Source of the DNA: Gelatoporia subvermispora B
Lineage: Eukaryota; Basidiomycota; Agaricomycetes; Polyporales; Gelatoporiaceae
Assembly: GCA_000320605.2 (NCBI GenBank)
Contig: KB445813.1
Span: 418,371-482,370, forward strand
Length of the DNA: 64,000 nucleotides
Direction: 5' to 3'
This document shows positions 10,944 through 22,217 of this stretch, in pieces. The translations under genes and the position numbers were made by a program. Position 1 is the stretch's first letter; the number at the start of each line of letters is the position of its first letter. The notes below the pieces were generated by a model. The model was not told the DNA's origin. It did no database searches and saw only the letters and a list, made by a program, of their open reading frames with translations.

Positions 10944-12517
10944 TGATTTTTCAATGCGAAAATTTGGACTTGGTCGGATTTCATGGATTTAGGTATCACA
11001 GCGTGTGGGTTACAGCTGAACGTTGATGTACTCTAGCTCAGTTCTTTGCTATCCTGAGTGACGATGTATGTATATATTGCAAGATGTGCCATAAATTTCG
11101 CCTCTAGTTGCGTCCATCGCGGGTGGTTTTGTCTAGGAGGGCGCTCGTTTCAGTGAAGGAACCTCATGGATTGATTACTTCAAAATTGTGTGGCACGACT
11201 CCATCGCCGACCCGCAGGATTGAACTGCGACACGCGGCTCCTGAGCTGCCTATTCACAGGTCACACGCAAGCTTGTAACAACGAAAGGCCAGGGCAGTCC
11301 AAGATATCTGCTGTACCAGGCTCGTGCTTATTCCGCCAGTTGCTCTTGTATGTCAAATAGACAGCTAGGAAAAGCAGAATGATCGACGTTGCAAGACCTG
11401 CGAATAACTTTGGAGGTTATGTTAAATGCCTCGTGATATACGTGTAATGTGAAATGGTGGTTCATACCGGTATGTCGTTGAAGTGATGACCAATTACTAG
11501 TAAGAATCAGCACAAGCTGGCTACATCGTAAGTAACCGGTATCGCATACATTGACACTGAATCCAGGGTTCGTGACGAGCTCCACTTCGACTGGAGTGCT
11601 CCCTTGCAGGCTCTGATATGCATATCCTGTCTCATTGTTTTATGAGATGCCACCAACGGAGGAAAAATTGATCGCGGATTTTGTATAACGCTCGTCGCAC
11701 ACGCACGAAACATCTGTAGAAGGCGTTGCCTACGGGATCGATATATTAGGGTAGAATGGCCGACCAGAGGTCAGATTGGCGGCAGCATATGATCTGAGCT
11801 CAGAATACGCCACAGATGCTCTGTATGCTCGTTAGTTTCCAGTAATGAATCTGCTCAACTCACATGACTCTTATGCGGTAAAACTGGACCATCAGGATAC
11901 GACTTGGACAGGCAAAAGTCGTTGACAAACCAGCAACCTCGCTCGTGGACTCTTGAGCCTGAACTCAGGTCTGGCTTGTACTTTGAGCAGTCTGAGGCAT
12001 GCCTTAAATTTCACACCAAGATGCTCGTTTGATGTATCTCCGGTGATATTGGTACATCGACGTCTTGTCGGTATTTCCCAAGCACGTTGACAGTGCCTGT
12101 TGATACAAGTGATTGGACAAGCAGCTGTCGGGTATGCTGCAGCTCCATTCATGCGAGGGACTCGAGTAAAAGGAAAGATACACGTATCTGACAAATATCG
12201 TGAAGTCGCTCACGTGCGTAATCATGTCTTGCTACATACTACATACACGACTTCGTGCGACGAAAAGCAATGAGGTGAGGGCGTCATTAACCGGCTGACT
12301 GTCATCCATTTTATATTTTAGCAATTGTCTTGTGTTCTGGCCACGGAGGGGTAACTTCATGTGCGCATTACTGGAACGCTATTTACATGCAGAAATCGCC
12401 AACTTGACCTCCATCAATTTCTACACTGCATCGCGAAATCTCTTTGCGGAAAAGCATCAGCAGTCAAATCAGGCAGATGGAAGCATTCTAAATTCAGCTT
12501 ACCAACATTCCGGATGC
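10944..12517. other. Intergenic spacer with a tRNA T-arm-like relic
   Basis: No supportable gene. Around 11208-11235 the minus strand can form a T-arm-like hairpin (CGCAG-TTCAATC-CTGCG) with box-B resemblance, but no matching 5' acceptor strand or anticodon arm was found. Confidence 0.35.
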
Positions 12518-14050
12518 CTAATTGATAAGCCCGTATTCATACCCATCCCTTCGACGCTGCCCCAAACGCTCAGGCCAGGGCTCCCAGCAAGCATGCAAGC
12601 GTGCTGTACAACGTGCCGGCATGGTCATGAAAGTAGCTCCAGTGTAGTCAAACTCGACCTCTTCGACTTCCTCCTCTAGTCTTTCAACTGCCTTTCTGAA
12701 GCATCGGTCGGACAGAGATTTCCGGTGGGCCACGTTGAGTACGACTCTTGGGATGGGATGACCAGCATGTTTTCGTTCCTCCGCAATAGCGCAAATTTGG
12801 AGAACGTCTTGTTCGTCTTCTCTGCTGTCGTCTGTGTCACATCGGAAATGAACGTGCAACGTTTGCAGACCGGATACCGTTTCGATTATCTGACTAAGCT
12901 TGAAATTCGTTTGCGGATTGTAGGCGTAGAGAGTTGTCAGGCTGGTTAAAGCATGCACCAGTATGTCGAGACCCGGCGTCTCCCAGATCGGCGGCAGAGT
13001 GCTTTCCACCCAAAGTTCAGTTACTTGTGCAAGCGGTAGCTTGTGCATCGCCGCGTATGGCTCCGCCCGGTCCACATCTGTGCTGTAGAATGAGCAAGAT
13101 GACCATATGGCTGTAAAAGGGCCGGTCGCCGCGAGAGTCACCCCTGCAGGGAGCTGCCATATCATAAGACGGCAGATATCGAGTTCCGAGTAGCACTGAG
13201 GAATGATCAACGTCTCGGTGTCAGAAACATACACCGCTGTGTCCGAGTTCACAGTAATGCTGGAGAAAATAGCGCTGGCAGTCTCGCTTGAAATCGCAGT
13301 GACGTAAATGCTTTGAAGGTGATCCATATGAACCGTATCATTGGGTTCGTGATCGGGGATTAAATCGGTATCTTGGAACACTAGATGTTCGAGGTACGGA
13401 GATGCCGAGAAAAGCAAGGCGAGACCTGAAAGGCGTATATTGTAGCATGATTGAATAGAGAGGCGTTTTAGAGCAGGGAGAGGGTGCGCAGGAAGTGGCC
13501 AGCGTGTTCTGGCGAGAGCGAATTGTTGCAACCGCGGCGCCTGTCCGGCGAACAAGTCGACGTCATGCCAGTCGCCGAGGTAGTGATTCACAAGAGCGAA
13601 AGATTCGAGATGCGGGGCAGGGTTTTCTGAGATGGTTTCTCCGTGAATGTCTACGCAGTCGCACTCGAGTTCGAGAAGGGGGCGACCGGACAGCAGAATC
13701 TGATCAAGAAGCTGCTCGTGATCGGATTTGATGCACATCCGGAGCGGCATTCCGTTGGACCGCGCGAGGGACACTTCGGAGGGGACATCGGGTGTGATGT
13801 AGGTCCATAAGTGGGATACGCCGAGGACGACAGCTCGCCAGTACTTGCAGACGCGGGTGATCGGAACCAGGTCTTTGCATGTTCGTATGTTTGACTTCCA
13901 GGGCCATTCGTCCAGCTTGATAATCCGTGCGAGGCGGCCAAAAATCATAGCAAGAACCTCTGGAGGGAGGCGATTGATGGTACACAAACCGTTGCGCCGC
14001 TGTCGAACGCTGGCGAGAGATGCAACCAGTGCGCGGTCTGCTTCTAGCAG
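12518..14050 (-). CDS. F-box/LRR-like protein, 5' exons unresolved (subfamily 1)
   Basis: One long minus-strand exon from 14050 (after a TTTTGCACAG acceptor at 14051-14060) to the stop at 12518, about 510 aa. A short coiled coil (LLEADRALVASLASVRQRR) precedes the F-box. The F-box begins INRLPPEVLAMIFGRL and ends with VCKYWRAVVLGVSHLWTYI, the usual C..WR..V..P.LW pattern. The rest is a degenerate leucine-rich region. F-box proteins of this kind act as substrate adaptors of SCF ubiquitin ligases through Skp1. The gene is clearly paralogous to the plus-strand gene at 52975-54659. There a 26-nt exon encodes QLQYAQLQ just upstream; here the matching stretch (about 14100-14118) reads QSQYA and then meets TGA, with no good donor. 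The true start is therefore unresolved and the 5' end may be damaged. Confidence 0.75.
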   Translation of the reverse strand: MLEADRALVASLASVRQRRNGLCTINRLPPEVLAMIFGRLARIIKLDEWPWKSNIRTCKDLVPITRVCKYWRAVVLGVSHLWTYITPDVPSEVSLARSNGMPLRMCIKSDHEQLLDQILLSGRPLLELECDCVDIHGETISENPAPHLESFALVNHYLGDWHDVDLFAGQAPRLQQFALARTRWPLPAHPLPALKRLSIQSCYNIRLSGLALLFSASPYLEHLVFQDTDLIPDHEPNDTVHMDHLQSIYVTAISSETASAIFSSITVNSDTAVYVSDTETLIIPQCYSELDICRLMIWQLPAGVTLAATGPFTAIWSSCSFYSTDVDRAEPYAAMHKLPLAQVTELWVESTLPPIWETPGLDILVHALTSLTTLYAYNPQTNFKLSQIIETVSGLQTLHVHFRCDTDDSREDEQDVLQICAIAEERKHAGHPIPRVVLNVAHRKSLSDRCFRKAVERLEEEVEEVEFDYTGATFMTMPARCTARLHACWEPWPERLGQRRRDGYEYGLIN

Positions 14051-14784
14051 CTGTGCAAAACAACATTAGACTTTATGGAACACGCCATGATTGTGCTCAT
14101 GCGTACTGAGACTGGGCTAACAGAAGGATGTTAGCACTCGCAGCAACACTAGGATGGCACACAGAACATACTCTAGCCAATCGACACGTCCGTTGAAACC
14201 CACGAGTGAATTTTTCAATTCGCGAGAGACCACTCGGCTGTCGACACGACCGAGTACCTTGGACCGCGCAAGTCGTTTCGGCATTGATCAGGGGCCTTTT
14301 CGTCTCTGCCTGGTGGCCGATGAAGGTGGACAGAAGCTGAGCGAGCCTCGAAAAAACGTGCAAGAGCAGACCAGCGCGTTTGTATCGTGAACGCACGTAA
14401 TACCCCGACGCGTACGTAATGCTTTACCGAGCTCATGGTTCTGAAACGCAACTTTCACAATGTACAAGTTCTCGCAAATATTGCGATCCAAATCTAGGGC
14501 ACAAGAAAATATGTACAGGGCTACAATGCATAAAATCGAAGTAGTACAGTAGTATTCTCCGTCCACGAGATCTCCAACGATTCCTCATTAGTGTCAGCAT
14601 AGTAGTAACACAGTAATGTCCGGATGAACAGCACGAACCAATTTGAATGGGTATGCATCAGAAAGAAAATCAAGAAAAGCAGTGTTGTACACTCCCGGAG
14701 ACCGTGTGTCTGTAGCGGGGTAACGTTGCGGGTCGTCGGATCGTGTCAATGTCTTAAAATCGTCCGTATCTACGGTAGGTAGAT
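14051..14784. other. Spacer between F-box and ErdS genes
   Basis: Holds the unresolved 5' end of the F-box gene (see the QSQYA relic near 14100-14118) and the 3' flank of ErdS. No other gene is seen. Confidence 0.4.
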
Positions 14785-17700
14785 TTACTTGGGTCTCTGC
14801 AGAACAGCCATTATGGCCTCTATGCCCTTGACGCCTGCAAGAAACCATCAGCGCAGTTCGCAATATCGCTCTACAAAACAACGCACCTAGGCCTCCCTTG
14901 GGATAGCAGATATACATCTAAGATACCATCAGTATTTTTCTAGAACTACACGTTAGAGCGAAAGAACATACCGGCTCCTGGTGAACCCCAAACTTCTCCC
15001 TGAAATCCCCCTTGTTCGTCAAGCTAAACGTATGCGAAATCCCATTGTACGTCTTCTCCAGCGTGCGCACGCGGAAGCCCCCAACGTTCTCCACGCGCTC
15101 GAGCCGCCCCGTCGCCCCCGCACCAAACGTCGCGCTGCGCACGCCCGCATCCCCGAGCTTCTTTATGACGTGCGAGAGGATGTACTCGATCGAGCCGAGC
15201 GGCGCGCCGGGGAAATCCATCGCCCACTTGATCTGGAAGCCGTGGATCGGCGCGAGCTGTGCGAGCACGACGAGCGCGCAGACCTGAGCGACAAGCACAT
15301 CAGCACCCGAGTCGCCCTGTCATTCGTGGACAGCCTCACCTTCCCGTCCTTGTCCACGGCGTAGAAGTACTTGCGGTGCTGCATGTCGTCGAACGGGCGC
15401 ACGCCCGTGAGGTGGATCTGTGTACCCTTGCGATTCGCCTCCCACTCGCGGCATCGCTCCTCGAGCGCACGTTTCACATCCTGCTCCATCTCTCCCTCCA
15501 CCTCCACGATCTTCACCCCCTCCCTCTCCGCCCTATGAATCTTCCTCCTCACCGTCTTGTCGTTGTTCTCCGGGTCCGCCTCGATGGGGTTCAGCCGCTC
15601 CTCCGCGACAGCAATGATCGCGCTCCAGCCGAGGTCGCCCGCGAGGTACTTCTCCGTCGTCTTGTCCACGCAGCACCACACCGGCTTGAGCTTCTGGTCG
15701 TGCAGGAACGCGAGGAACGTCTTGACCACGCGCGGGATCTGGTTCGCCTCGCACAGCGGGTTCCCGAAGGCGACCGCGAACGCATTCTGCGTGATGTAGC
15801 CCACCGCCGCGCCCGTCGCGGGGTCGCGCCAGACCGTCCACGCGGGGTCGATCCACGACGTGTTCGTCGAGTCGCCGTACCTCGCAATGAGCTGCACACG
15901 AACACCTTTAGTGCTCGATTCATTTCTCGGCGAACAAGCGGCTGCTTACATTTTCTAAAGGTGGCATGTCGCCGTGCGGCTTGCCCGGCTGGAATGTCTC
16001 GCTCTCGGGGCCATGCAGGATCATAGCAGCCGAGCTCTTCATCGCCGCCTCCGCAAGGTCCTGCCCGCTCTTCTGGAAGCTCCTCGGGTCGCGCGGGAAC
16101 AGGCTCGCCCAGCGGATATCCCCAAGTTTCAGGAACAGCATCACGACGCGTTCGAGACCCAGTCCGCCTCCACCGTGCTACATTCGATTGTCATTATCAC
16201 GCCATGCAGGTTATTACGGTAGCAACAGACTCACCGGCGGGCATCCCCAACGGAAGCCGTCGACGTACTCCTTCATTGTCGCAGGGTCGATGCCGACATC
16301 CTTCATGCGTTGTTCGAGGAGCGGCGCGTGATGAATGCGTTGTCCGCCGGACAAGATCTCTTCGCCCCGGAGGAATATATCGAATGAGTTCGACAAGCGC
16401 TGCACACGAACGATATTAGGACATCATGCACAGAAAGGGTAGTCGATAATTTACCTCATCCTGGGGGTCAGGCATCGTGTAGAATGGGCGCGCCGACATC
16501 GGGAACTTATCTATCGCCACGTTAACAGTCAGCATTCAGATGGAGGGCACTGCCATTGCGACCACAACTCACCCAGGATATAGTAATCCGCGCCGTACTT
16601 CTCCTTGACGAGCTGGCCCAGCTTACGTTCAGCCGCAGTGCTGAGGTCTTCCAACTCATCCGGCTCGTTCCCATCGTCATCCCGCCAGCCCGACTCGCGC
16701 AGCATCCGGATGCCCTCCGCAAAGCGCAAGCGAGGCGTCTCATCAAGGATGACCACATCTTCGCTCGGGAATTGCTTCTTCACCGCTTCGATCTGGCGCA
16801 CAAACCAGCGGTAAGGAAAATCCGAAAAGTCAGGGAGCGACAACGTACTTCGGTGCGATACCGCTCTTGTAGCCCGCGGAAGATGTACTTGAACATCTCG
16901 TCAATGGTGTCGAGCACCTCGTGGTAGTGCGACTCGAACGCCATCTCCAGGTCCATGCCTGTAAACTCCGTCAGGTGTCTATGCGTGTTCGAGTTCTCCG
17001 CCCGGAAGACTAGGCGTGTCATTGTCAATGCCGATCCGAGGCAAGCCGTGATATCGCGGTTACGCACCAGGCCCAATCTCGAAAACCTTCTCCATATCCG
17101 CCGCAATACACATCTGCTTTGCCAGCTGCGGACTTTGCGCAAGGAAGGCGGGTCGGCGAAAGTAGTCGACCTTGAAGACCGCCGCACCCGCCTCGGTACT
17201 GGTCTCCTGGAATTTGCTACTCTGGATCTCGAGGAAACCGCGCGATTGCAAGATCTCCCGGAAGAGCAAGCATACTCCTGAGTGTATGCGAAATATTGCT
17301 TGCGAGGTAGGTGACTACATATGCGCGAGACGGGTCAGAGGAGAGGACAGAGATCCCAGAGGAATCCTTACGCGGAGGTCGAGTACGCGATTCATGAGCC
17401 GGGTCTTGTCGCCCACGCGAGTAAACTGTGCATCTTCCTGGAAAGGCGTCAACATGCGAGGAGAGATCCGAAAACAGAAGCTCAGACCTTCTCAAGCATA
17501 TGTGCGGGGCGCGACACGTCCTCCACTTGGAATGGCAACGTCGCCGTCGTCGGTGCAATAACGTGCAGCTGCACATTTATTAGCATGCAGCCACAGACGA
17601 CCGTGCAAATCGCGTACCTTGTCGATGCGCACCTCGCGCTCATGCACAGTTGCGCCGCGCACCTCTTCCTGGTCTGGTGGTGGGCGCTGGACTACACCCT

Positions 17701-18429
17701 CAACCTTCACGACGCTTTCCCGGTTGATGCCCTCGGCCCAGCGTACCATCGTCTGGGAGACAGCGCCGTCCGTCTCGGTCAGCACGCCCTGCACTGTCGT
17801 GAGCTGGTGCCGGAAGACAATGAACACGATTTTCGAGCCTAGCGGCCGGATGTGGTGGACCCGTCCGCGGAACACGACGCGCTCGCCATCTTGTTTTTCG
17901 GCAATATCTTTCAAGGGTATATAGTGTGGTTCTAAGAGGCGATTTGGTCAACTCGCGCGCTCGGGCTCGATCACATAGGAGGGTGCTCACCTTCCCGAGC
18001 CTGAGACTGATTCAAAGGAAAGTCTCCGTAGTTATCCCGTAGTGGGTCCTGGGCCGCGTTGAACTCTCCAAGTTGACCAGGAGCAAAAAAAAAGGGACGT
18101 ACCTCTGCTCTCAGCCTCTCATACTTTTTCCTGCGCGCCTTGGCCTCCTCCTCATCTTGGGCCTCGCGCTCTACCTTCCGATCCTCCTTTTGCTCTGTGA
18201 ACGACTTTCTCCTCTCTCTGCTGAACCTATGTTCCGCATGTTGCTGTTTCTGTGCTGCGGGAGGCCCATCCTTGCCTGTCTTTTCTACATGCACATCACC
18301 GTTCTGCTTGGCGGTGCCATTGGCGAGGGAGCGGCGTGGCTCGGGAGAATTGGAGCCTGACGGAGAACGCGAATGGCTAGAGACCTTGCTGAATACGCGT
18401 TTGATTGCGGACATGCTACAGACAGGCAT
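14785..18429 (-). CDS. erdS: Ergosteryl-3-beta-O-L-aspartate synthase (AspRS fused to DUF2156 transferase)
   Basis: Fourteen exons: 17991-18429, 17618-17931, 17488-17568, 17372-17437, 17068-17314, 16849-17009, 16573-16792, 16455-16510, 16235-16399, 15950-16177, 15340-15891, 14972-15283, 14887-14917, 14785-14834. All phases agree, giving about 973 aa. Order: a charged, Ser-rich N-terminal extension (~1-140); an OB-fold anticodon-binding domain ([11 protein letters not shown]); a class II aspartyl-tRNA synthetase core with the motif 2 region [18 protein letters not shown] and motif 3 GGGLGLERV; then a C-terminal DUF2156/LPG-synthase-type GNAT domain (from LIARYGDS to [13 protein letters not shown]). 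This architecture is that of fungal ErdS, which charges tRNA-Asp and transfers Asp to the 3-beta-hydroxyl of ergosterol. The last two tiny exons restore the conserved EP-Y-YP ending; without them the frame runs into a spurious stop. Start chosen at 18429 (alternative 18414). Confidence in the fusion is high; dual activity is inferred from the family. Confidence 0.92.
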
Positions 18430-19677
18430 TGTGGCGGATGAGGGGATGTGTGAGGGACGGAGCAAGACGGATAACAGGTAGGAGACGTACCTCACGGGGA
18501 GCGGGAGTAGAACTAGTGATATACTTCACGGGGGGGCGTGCTTGTTAGTGGGTACTTGGGCTAAGAGATGACTTTGAGTGGTGAGTCGAGCAGCAAATAA
18601 TATTCGATCGCGTTCCATTTCTGCCCCTCTTGGCAGAGACGTCATGGTCGGTCGTGTCGTCGCTGACGTCACTGCTAGGAGGAGTTGCTCCCCCCTTCGG
18701 GCGCCTGTGCGCGTCTGATGCCCGGCGGCGGCGGCCTGGCTCGGCGGCTCCGGCCTGGCTCGGCGGCTCCGGCCTGGCCCGGCCCACCTCCGTGTCCGTC
18801 GCACACAGTCCGCGCCTCCTCGGGCTCATCCTGACTCAGCATGCTGCCCGCTCACTCAGCAGTGCTTTCGCCAGCAGTCTCTCGAACCCTCCGACATCTC
18901 TCGAGTGCGAGCCATTCGAGAGTCGAGACCTGGGGCCATTTTGCTCCGAGTACGCATCGTGCGTCCAGCTTACTACTCCCGCTCCCGGTACCCGCCATGG
19001 GTTGCTTGGAGTGCGGTGATAGCCGTCTTCTTCCACGTCTCCGAACTCCATGTACATGGGAGTCTCGCGCACCAGCTGCATCTTGGGTCATCTTCATCTG
19101 ACGTGCTATCCAATCTCTCGTTTTCCGGCCCATCTTCAGTGCGCTTTCGAGGCAGCTCAGCGTGAACAATTGCCGACCTTCGCCCGACCGTGTTTTGCTT
19201 GCTATTTGTGGTCTGGGCCTGGATAGCTCCCAACGAACGGCCAGTCCATTTTGGAAATCGGGCCAGAGACCGGGTGCGCCCCACAACGCTGCAATGGTCG
19301 TTGCTTCGACAGGCATGTGTGGGGTGGCGTCATCTTGCTTCCGAAGATTATCGTTTCCGTGCAAACACCTTCCGAATATGTTCATCACCTGCGGATACCA
19401 GTGTTACCTCCTTGCATCCAAGTCAGTGCGCGGTTTCGGAGTTTACCTTGTAAACGTGGTTATGTATCAATCGACGTGTACTTGGCCGGGCGCATATTTC
19501 GTGGTGAGCTTCATCATACGAAGTGATCTCGGCGTCAAAACCGGTTTGGCGCTTTGGTCTCGTAGCTCTATGCTAACGTCGTTAACCGAAACTGTGGACA
19601 GCAGTGACTTTCAGAACCGCGGGAAAGGGAAGGCTGGCGAGGTCTGATTCGTGTCGTCTGGTCGCTCTCCGAATGCG
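18430..19677. other. Spacer/promoter region between ErdS and the DUF6532 remnant
   Basis: Contains the ErdS upstream region, with a palindromic TGACGTCA at 18664-18671, and short GC-repetitive stretches (GGCTCGGCGGCTCCGGCCT repeated near 18738-18780). Overlapping ORFs exist on both strands, but none shows a domain. Confidence 0.4.
18664..18671. promoter_or_regulatory. CRE-like palindrome TGACGTCA upstream of ErdS
   Basis: Perfect 8-bp palindrome 235 nt upstream of the proposed ErdS start. The same octamer occurs 131 nt upstream of the HSA32-like gene (32821) and in its relic copy (29844). It is the classic target of bZIP CREB/ATF-type factors. Function here is only inferred. Confidence 0.3.
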
Positions 19678-20160
19678 GGTTACAAGTACCCAGAGTACTT
19701 CGAAGGTGGGATGTCTCTGGTGTTAATCGCGCTCACGCTCGCAGTGGTACGTGCAGTATTCACTATAGATCTGCACTGCGATCAGTAGATGCTGACATTC
19801 AGAGTCAGATACACTGTGCAATCGATGAATGGAAGACTGGCATGCACCAAGCCGTCAAGTTCTCGGAGACACCATACAGCACGTGTTTCGCTGACTTGCT
19901 CTATACCTTGAAGGAATGGGAGAAGTACACCATCCAGTCTGGCTTGAAAGCATGCGAGACCCTTCGCCGAGATCTCCTCAAAGTCTGCCGGTGAGTCTTA
20001 CAGGCTCAAGTTTCAGTAAGAGATGATTCTCACTTACAATTGCTCGGGCAGCACGAACGCAGGTATCGTCGACTCGGGTAATGACTCGGAATCCGGGTCG
20101 CCGTCAACAGAAACCCGCAAGAACCTGCTCAGTAAGATGCATTTCGCCCGGTGGGAGTAG
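19678..20160 (+). pseudogene. DUF6532-domain gene remnant (C-terminal part)
   Basis: Three consecutive exon blocks encode the C-terminal half of the basidiomycete DUF6532 domain: 19678-19746 (GYKYPEYFEG, LVLIALTLAV), 19803-19990 (IHCAIDEWKTG, LKEWEKYT) and 20052-20160, ending in TAG. Introns are 56 and 61 nt with consensus borders (GTACGT..TTCAG and GTGAGT..GGCAG). The key family pattern, a hydrophobic strand followed by CAIDEWKTG, is clear. The N-terminal half expected upstream was not found in any frame between 18.6 and 19.67 kb, and no start codon or acceptor joins cleanly at 19678. The gene is therefore either 5'-truncated or has a divergent first part. A polyadenylation-like AATAAA lies just downstream near 20248. 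DUF6532 has no known biochemical role. Confidence 0.6.
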
Positions 20161-20888
20161 CAGGCCGTCTCAGTAGTAACAAACGCAATTTGTATCGCAT
20201 TTCATGTGTATGTTATCCCCGTAACAATGATTGTATGCGTCATTCAAATAAAGCTTCGGGGATGTATTAAGTGAAACCACGGCTTGAATAGAATAGTAAT
20301 AGTAATCTATTGGGAAAGTGAATGGGGGGCTGCACCCGAGAGCCCTATGCGGACTATGAGCTCTATGGCGGCAGCGTCTATCATATCCTATGGATCCTAT
20401 CGCATCCGCGCATAGCGCGTGCGCAAAGTATGCAGTACTATCTAAATCAGGGACCTTGCTATACGCCTATGGGCCCTAAACGGGCAATATGCGACTGGAT
20501 AGGAGTGGGGCGAGTCCCAGATGTCTATATACGCGCAGTCAGGCCTTTAGGGGACCACTGAGTACGATCGAAGGGCCGACTGTATGTCGAACGGCTTCTA
20601 GCGAGCTCTTATGCCGACACGAGGAAAGACGGCAAGTGAGCTGCTCGATATAGGAACTGACCTTCCCGATACGTTTGGGTCGCCTGTATGACGTCACGCG
20701 TGCGACAGCATCGCGGCGTACACATAATACTCGGTTCACCACAAGTATCGCCACACCCCGATCGGAGATGCACGGGCGTAGCTTCTAGATATAGATCATG
20801 ATCTTCCCAACGCGTCCGAGCGCGCTCTGCACGACGTCATGCACTCAATCCTAATCGTATCTATAGGAGAGGTACAAGTAGTGTTGTA

Positions 20889-21048
20889 CAGGGCCGGGCT
20901 TGGAAGCCCAAGCCGGCCCGAGCCGGCCCTCAAAAGCCCGGCCCAGCCGAGCCCGAGCCGCCTGTAAGCCCTCCTAGAGGGCTCGGCTCGAGGTTCTGAA
21001 AGCCCGAGCCGAGCCTGCAAGCCCGGGGCTTCCAAGTTTCTGTACAGG
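20889..21048. repeat. GC-rich fold-back repeat, copy 1
   Basis: About 160 bp beginning TTGTACAGGGCCGGGCTTGG and ending GGGGCTTCCAAGTTTCTGTACAGG. It is filled with GGGCTCGG/CCGAGCCC words, so the two ends are partly complementary. A second copy with the same TTGTACAGGGC start lies at 22064. This resembles the terminal or non-autonomous (MITE-like) elements of hAT transposons, but a clean 8-bp target duplication was not found. Confidence 0.5.
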
Positions 21049-22063
21049 TCTCATAATTCAGTAACCTGAAGCTGTTCTGATGTATGTTCCAGGTTCGTGG
21101 GTCTCCCGCATTGTCTCAACGCTGTAATTGAGCCACTCCGGAGTTCTCAAGCAGTGTCGCATGCCTCCGTGAACAGTGGACGCCATATTTGACGGTCACG
21201 TGCTGCATATATGAGACAGTGTCGTCCTTCGATATCATGCCGAATGTCTTCTGGTAGGGCTGGGAGCGACATCTGAAGGCTTCGTGCGTGCGTCAACTTG
21301 GTCTCCCACTAATCTACTGAGCACTTGAGGCCGACAACATGCTGCGTTCATAACACAGTGTCGAGTGTCGTTCAAAGGCTTCTCTGCCAGTTTGTTTGCC
21401 AAATTTACCTGTCACAACCGTGCTCATCTCCTATTGCTACCATGTCTCAGCTTTGTGCCTCCGTGAAATGATAGAGTCTAGCAATGATTGGCACCTTTGC
21501 ATCCTCCTCGTGATCTCTGCGCAAATGCAAGCGCAGCGGGTTCTGCCCGGACAACGCCAGGTTACCTTGCTTGTCAAGGTTGTTGTGCACCCCCATAATT
21601 CACAAGCGCCGAGACATTTCTGACAAATACAACCAAGCAACAGCCCGGGCGCTTTGAAACAGAGTACTCAGTCCAGATCGTAGAAGTAACAAGTCGTAGC
21701 ATTACATGGTGCTACTACCTTCACATCCGAAGTCCGTCAAAAAGTCAATCTTGTCCATTGGGAACTTGGAGTACAATCGTTGCTGTTTGTACTCCCCACA
21801 CAGTGTGGTCCGGTCCCTTGCCCGTGATCATATATCTGAGTTCGAAATAGACCATCGGCAATACGGGTTGAGCTCAGAATGTATGCGGGTCCCGCTGTTT
21901 GAGATAAAACTCCGATTGTATTTGAGCATGCGGGGTTGAAATCGATACTTATATCACACAGTTGCCTAAACGTCCCAACTCATCTACTGGGTAGACAAGC
22001 AAGGTTGCTGTTGGCGTAAGCCGACGCTTCCCGAGTTATATGTACATTTCAGTTAGTATTGTA

Positions 22064-22217
22064 CAGGGCTCGGCTCGGCTCGGCCCCAAGCCCCGGGCTC
22101 GGGCTCGGCTTCGAGCGGCTCAGGCTTTCAAGATCACAAGCCGAGCCCTGGACTGAGGGCCTGGCCCCGCAGGGCTCGGCTCGGGCCTGAGCCCGGGCTT
22201 TGGTGACTTAGGACAGA
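22064..22217. repeat. GC-rich fold-back repeat, copy 2
   Basis: Begins TTGTACAGGGCTCGGCTCGG like copy 1 and continues with GGGCTCGGGCTCGGC words, then the complementary AAGCCGAGCCC, ending GGGCTTTGGTGACTTAGGACAG. Same orientation as copy 1, about 1.2 kb away. Confidence 0.5.

Noticed and set aside
11205..11275. tRNA-like T arm (CGCAG-TTCAATC-CTGCG) on the minus strand
   Set aside because: No 5' acceptor strand complementary to GGTCGGC and no convincing D or anticodon arm upstream; at best a tRNA relic.
15259..16026. 255-codon plus-strand ORF opposite ErdS
   Set aside because: Shadow frame of ErdS exons; no domain, and the opposite strand encodes conserved DUF2156 blocks.
18630..19388. Overlapping ORFs on both strands upstream of the DUF6532 remnant
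   Set aside because: Several overlapping frames of similar length, none with a recognisable domain or a join to the DUF6532 exons.
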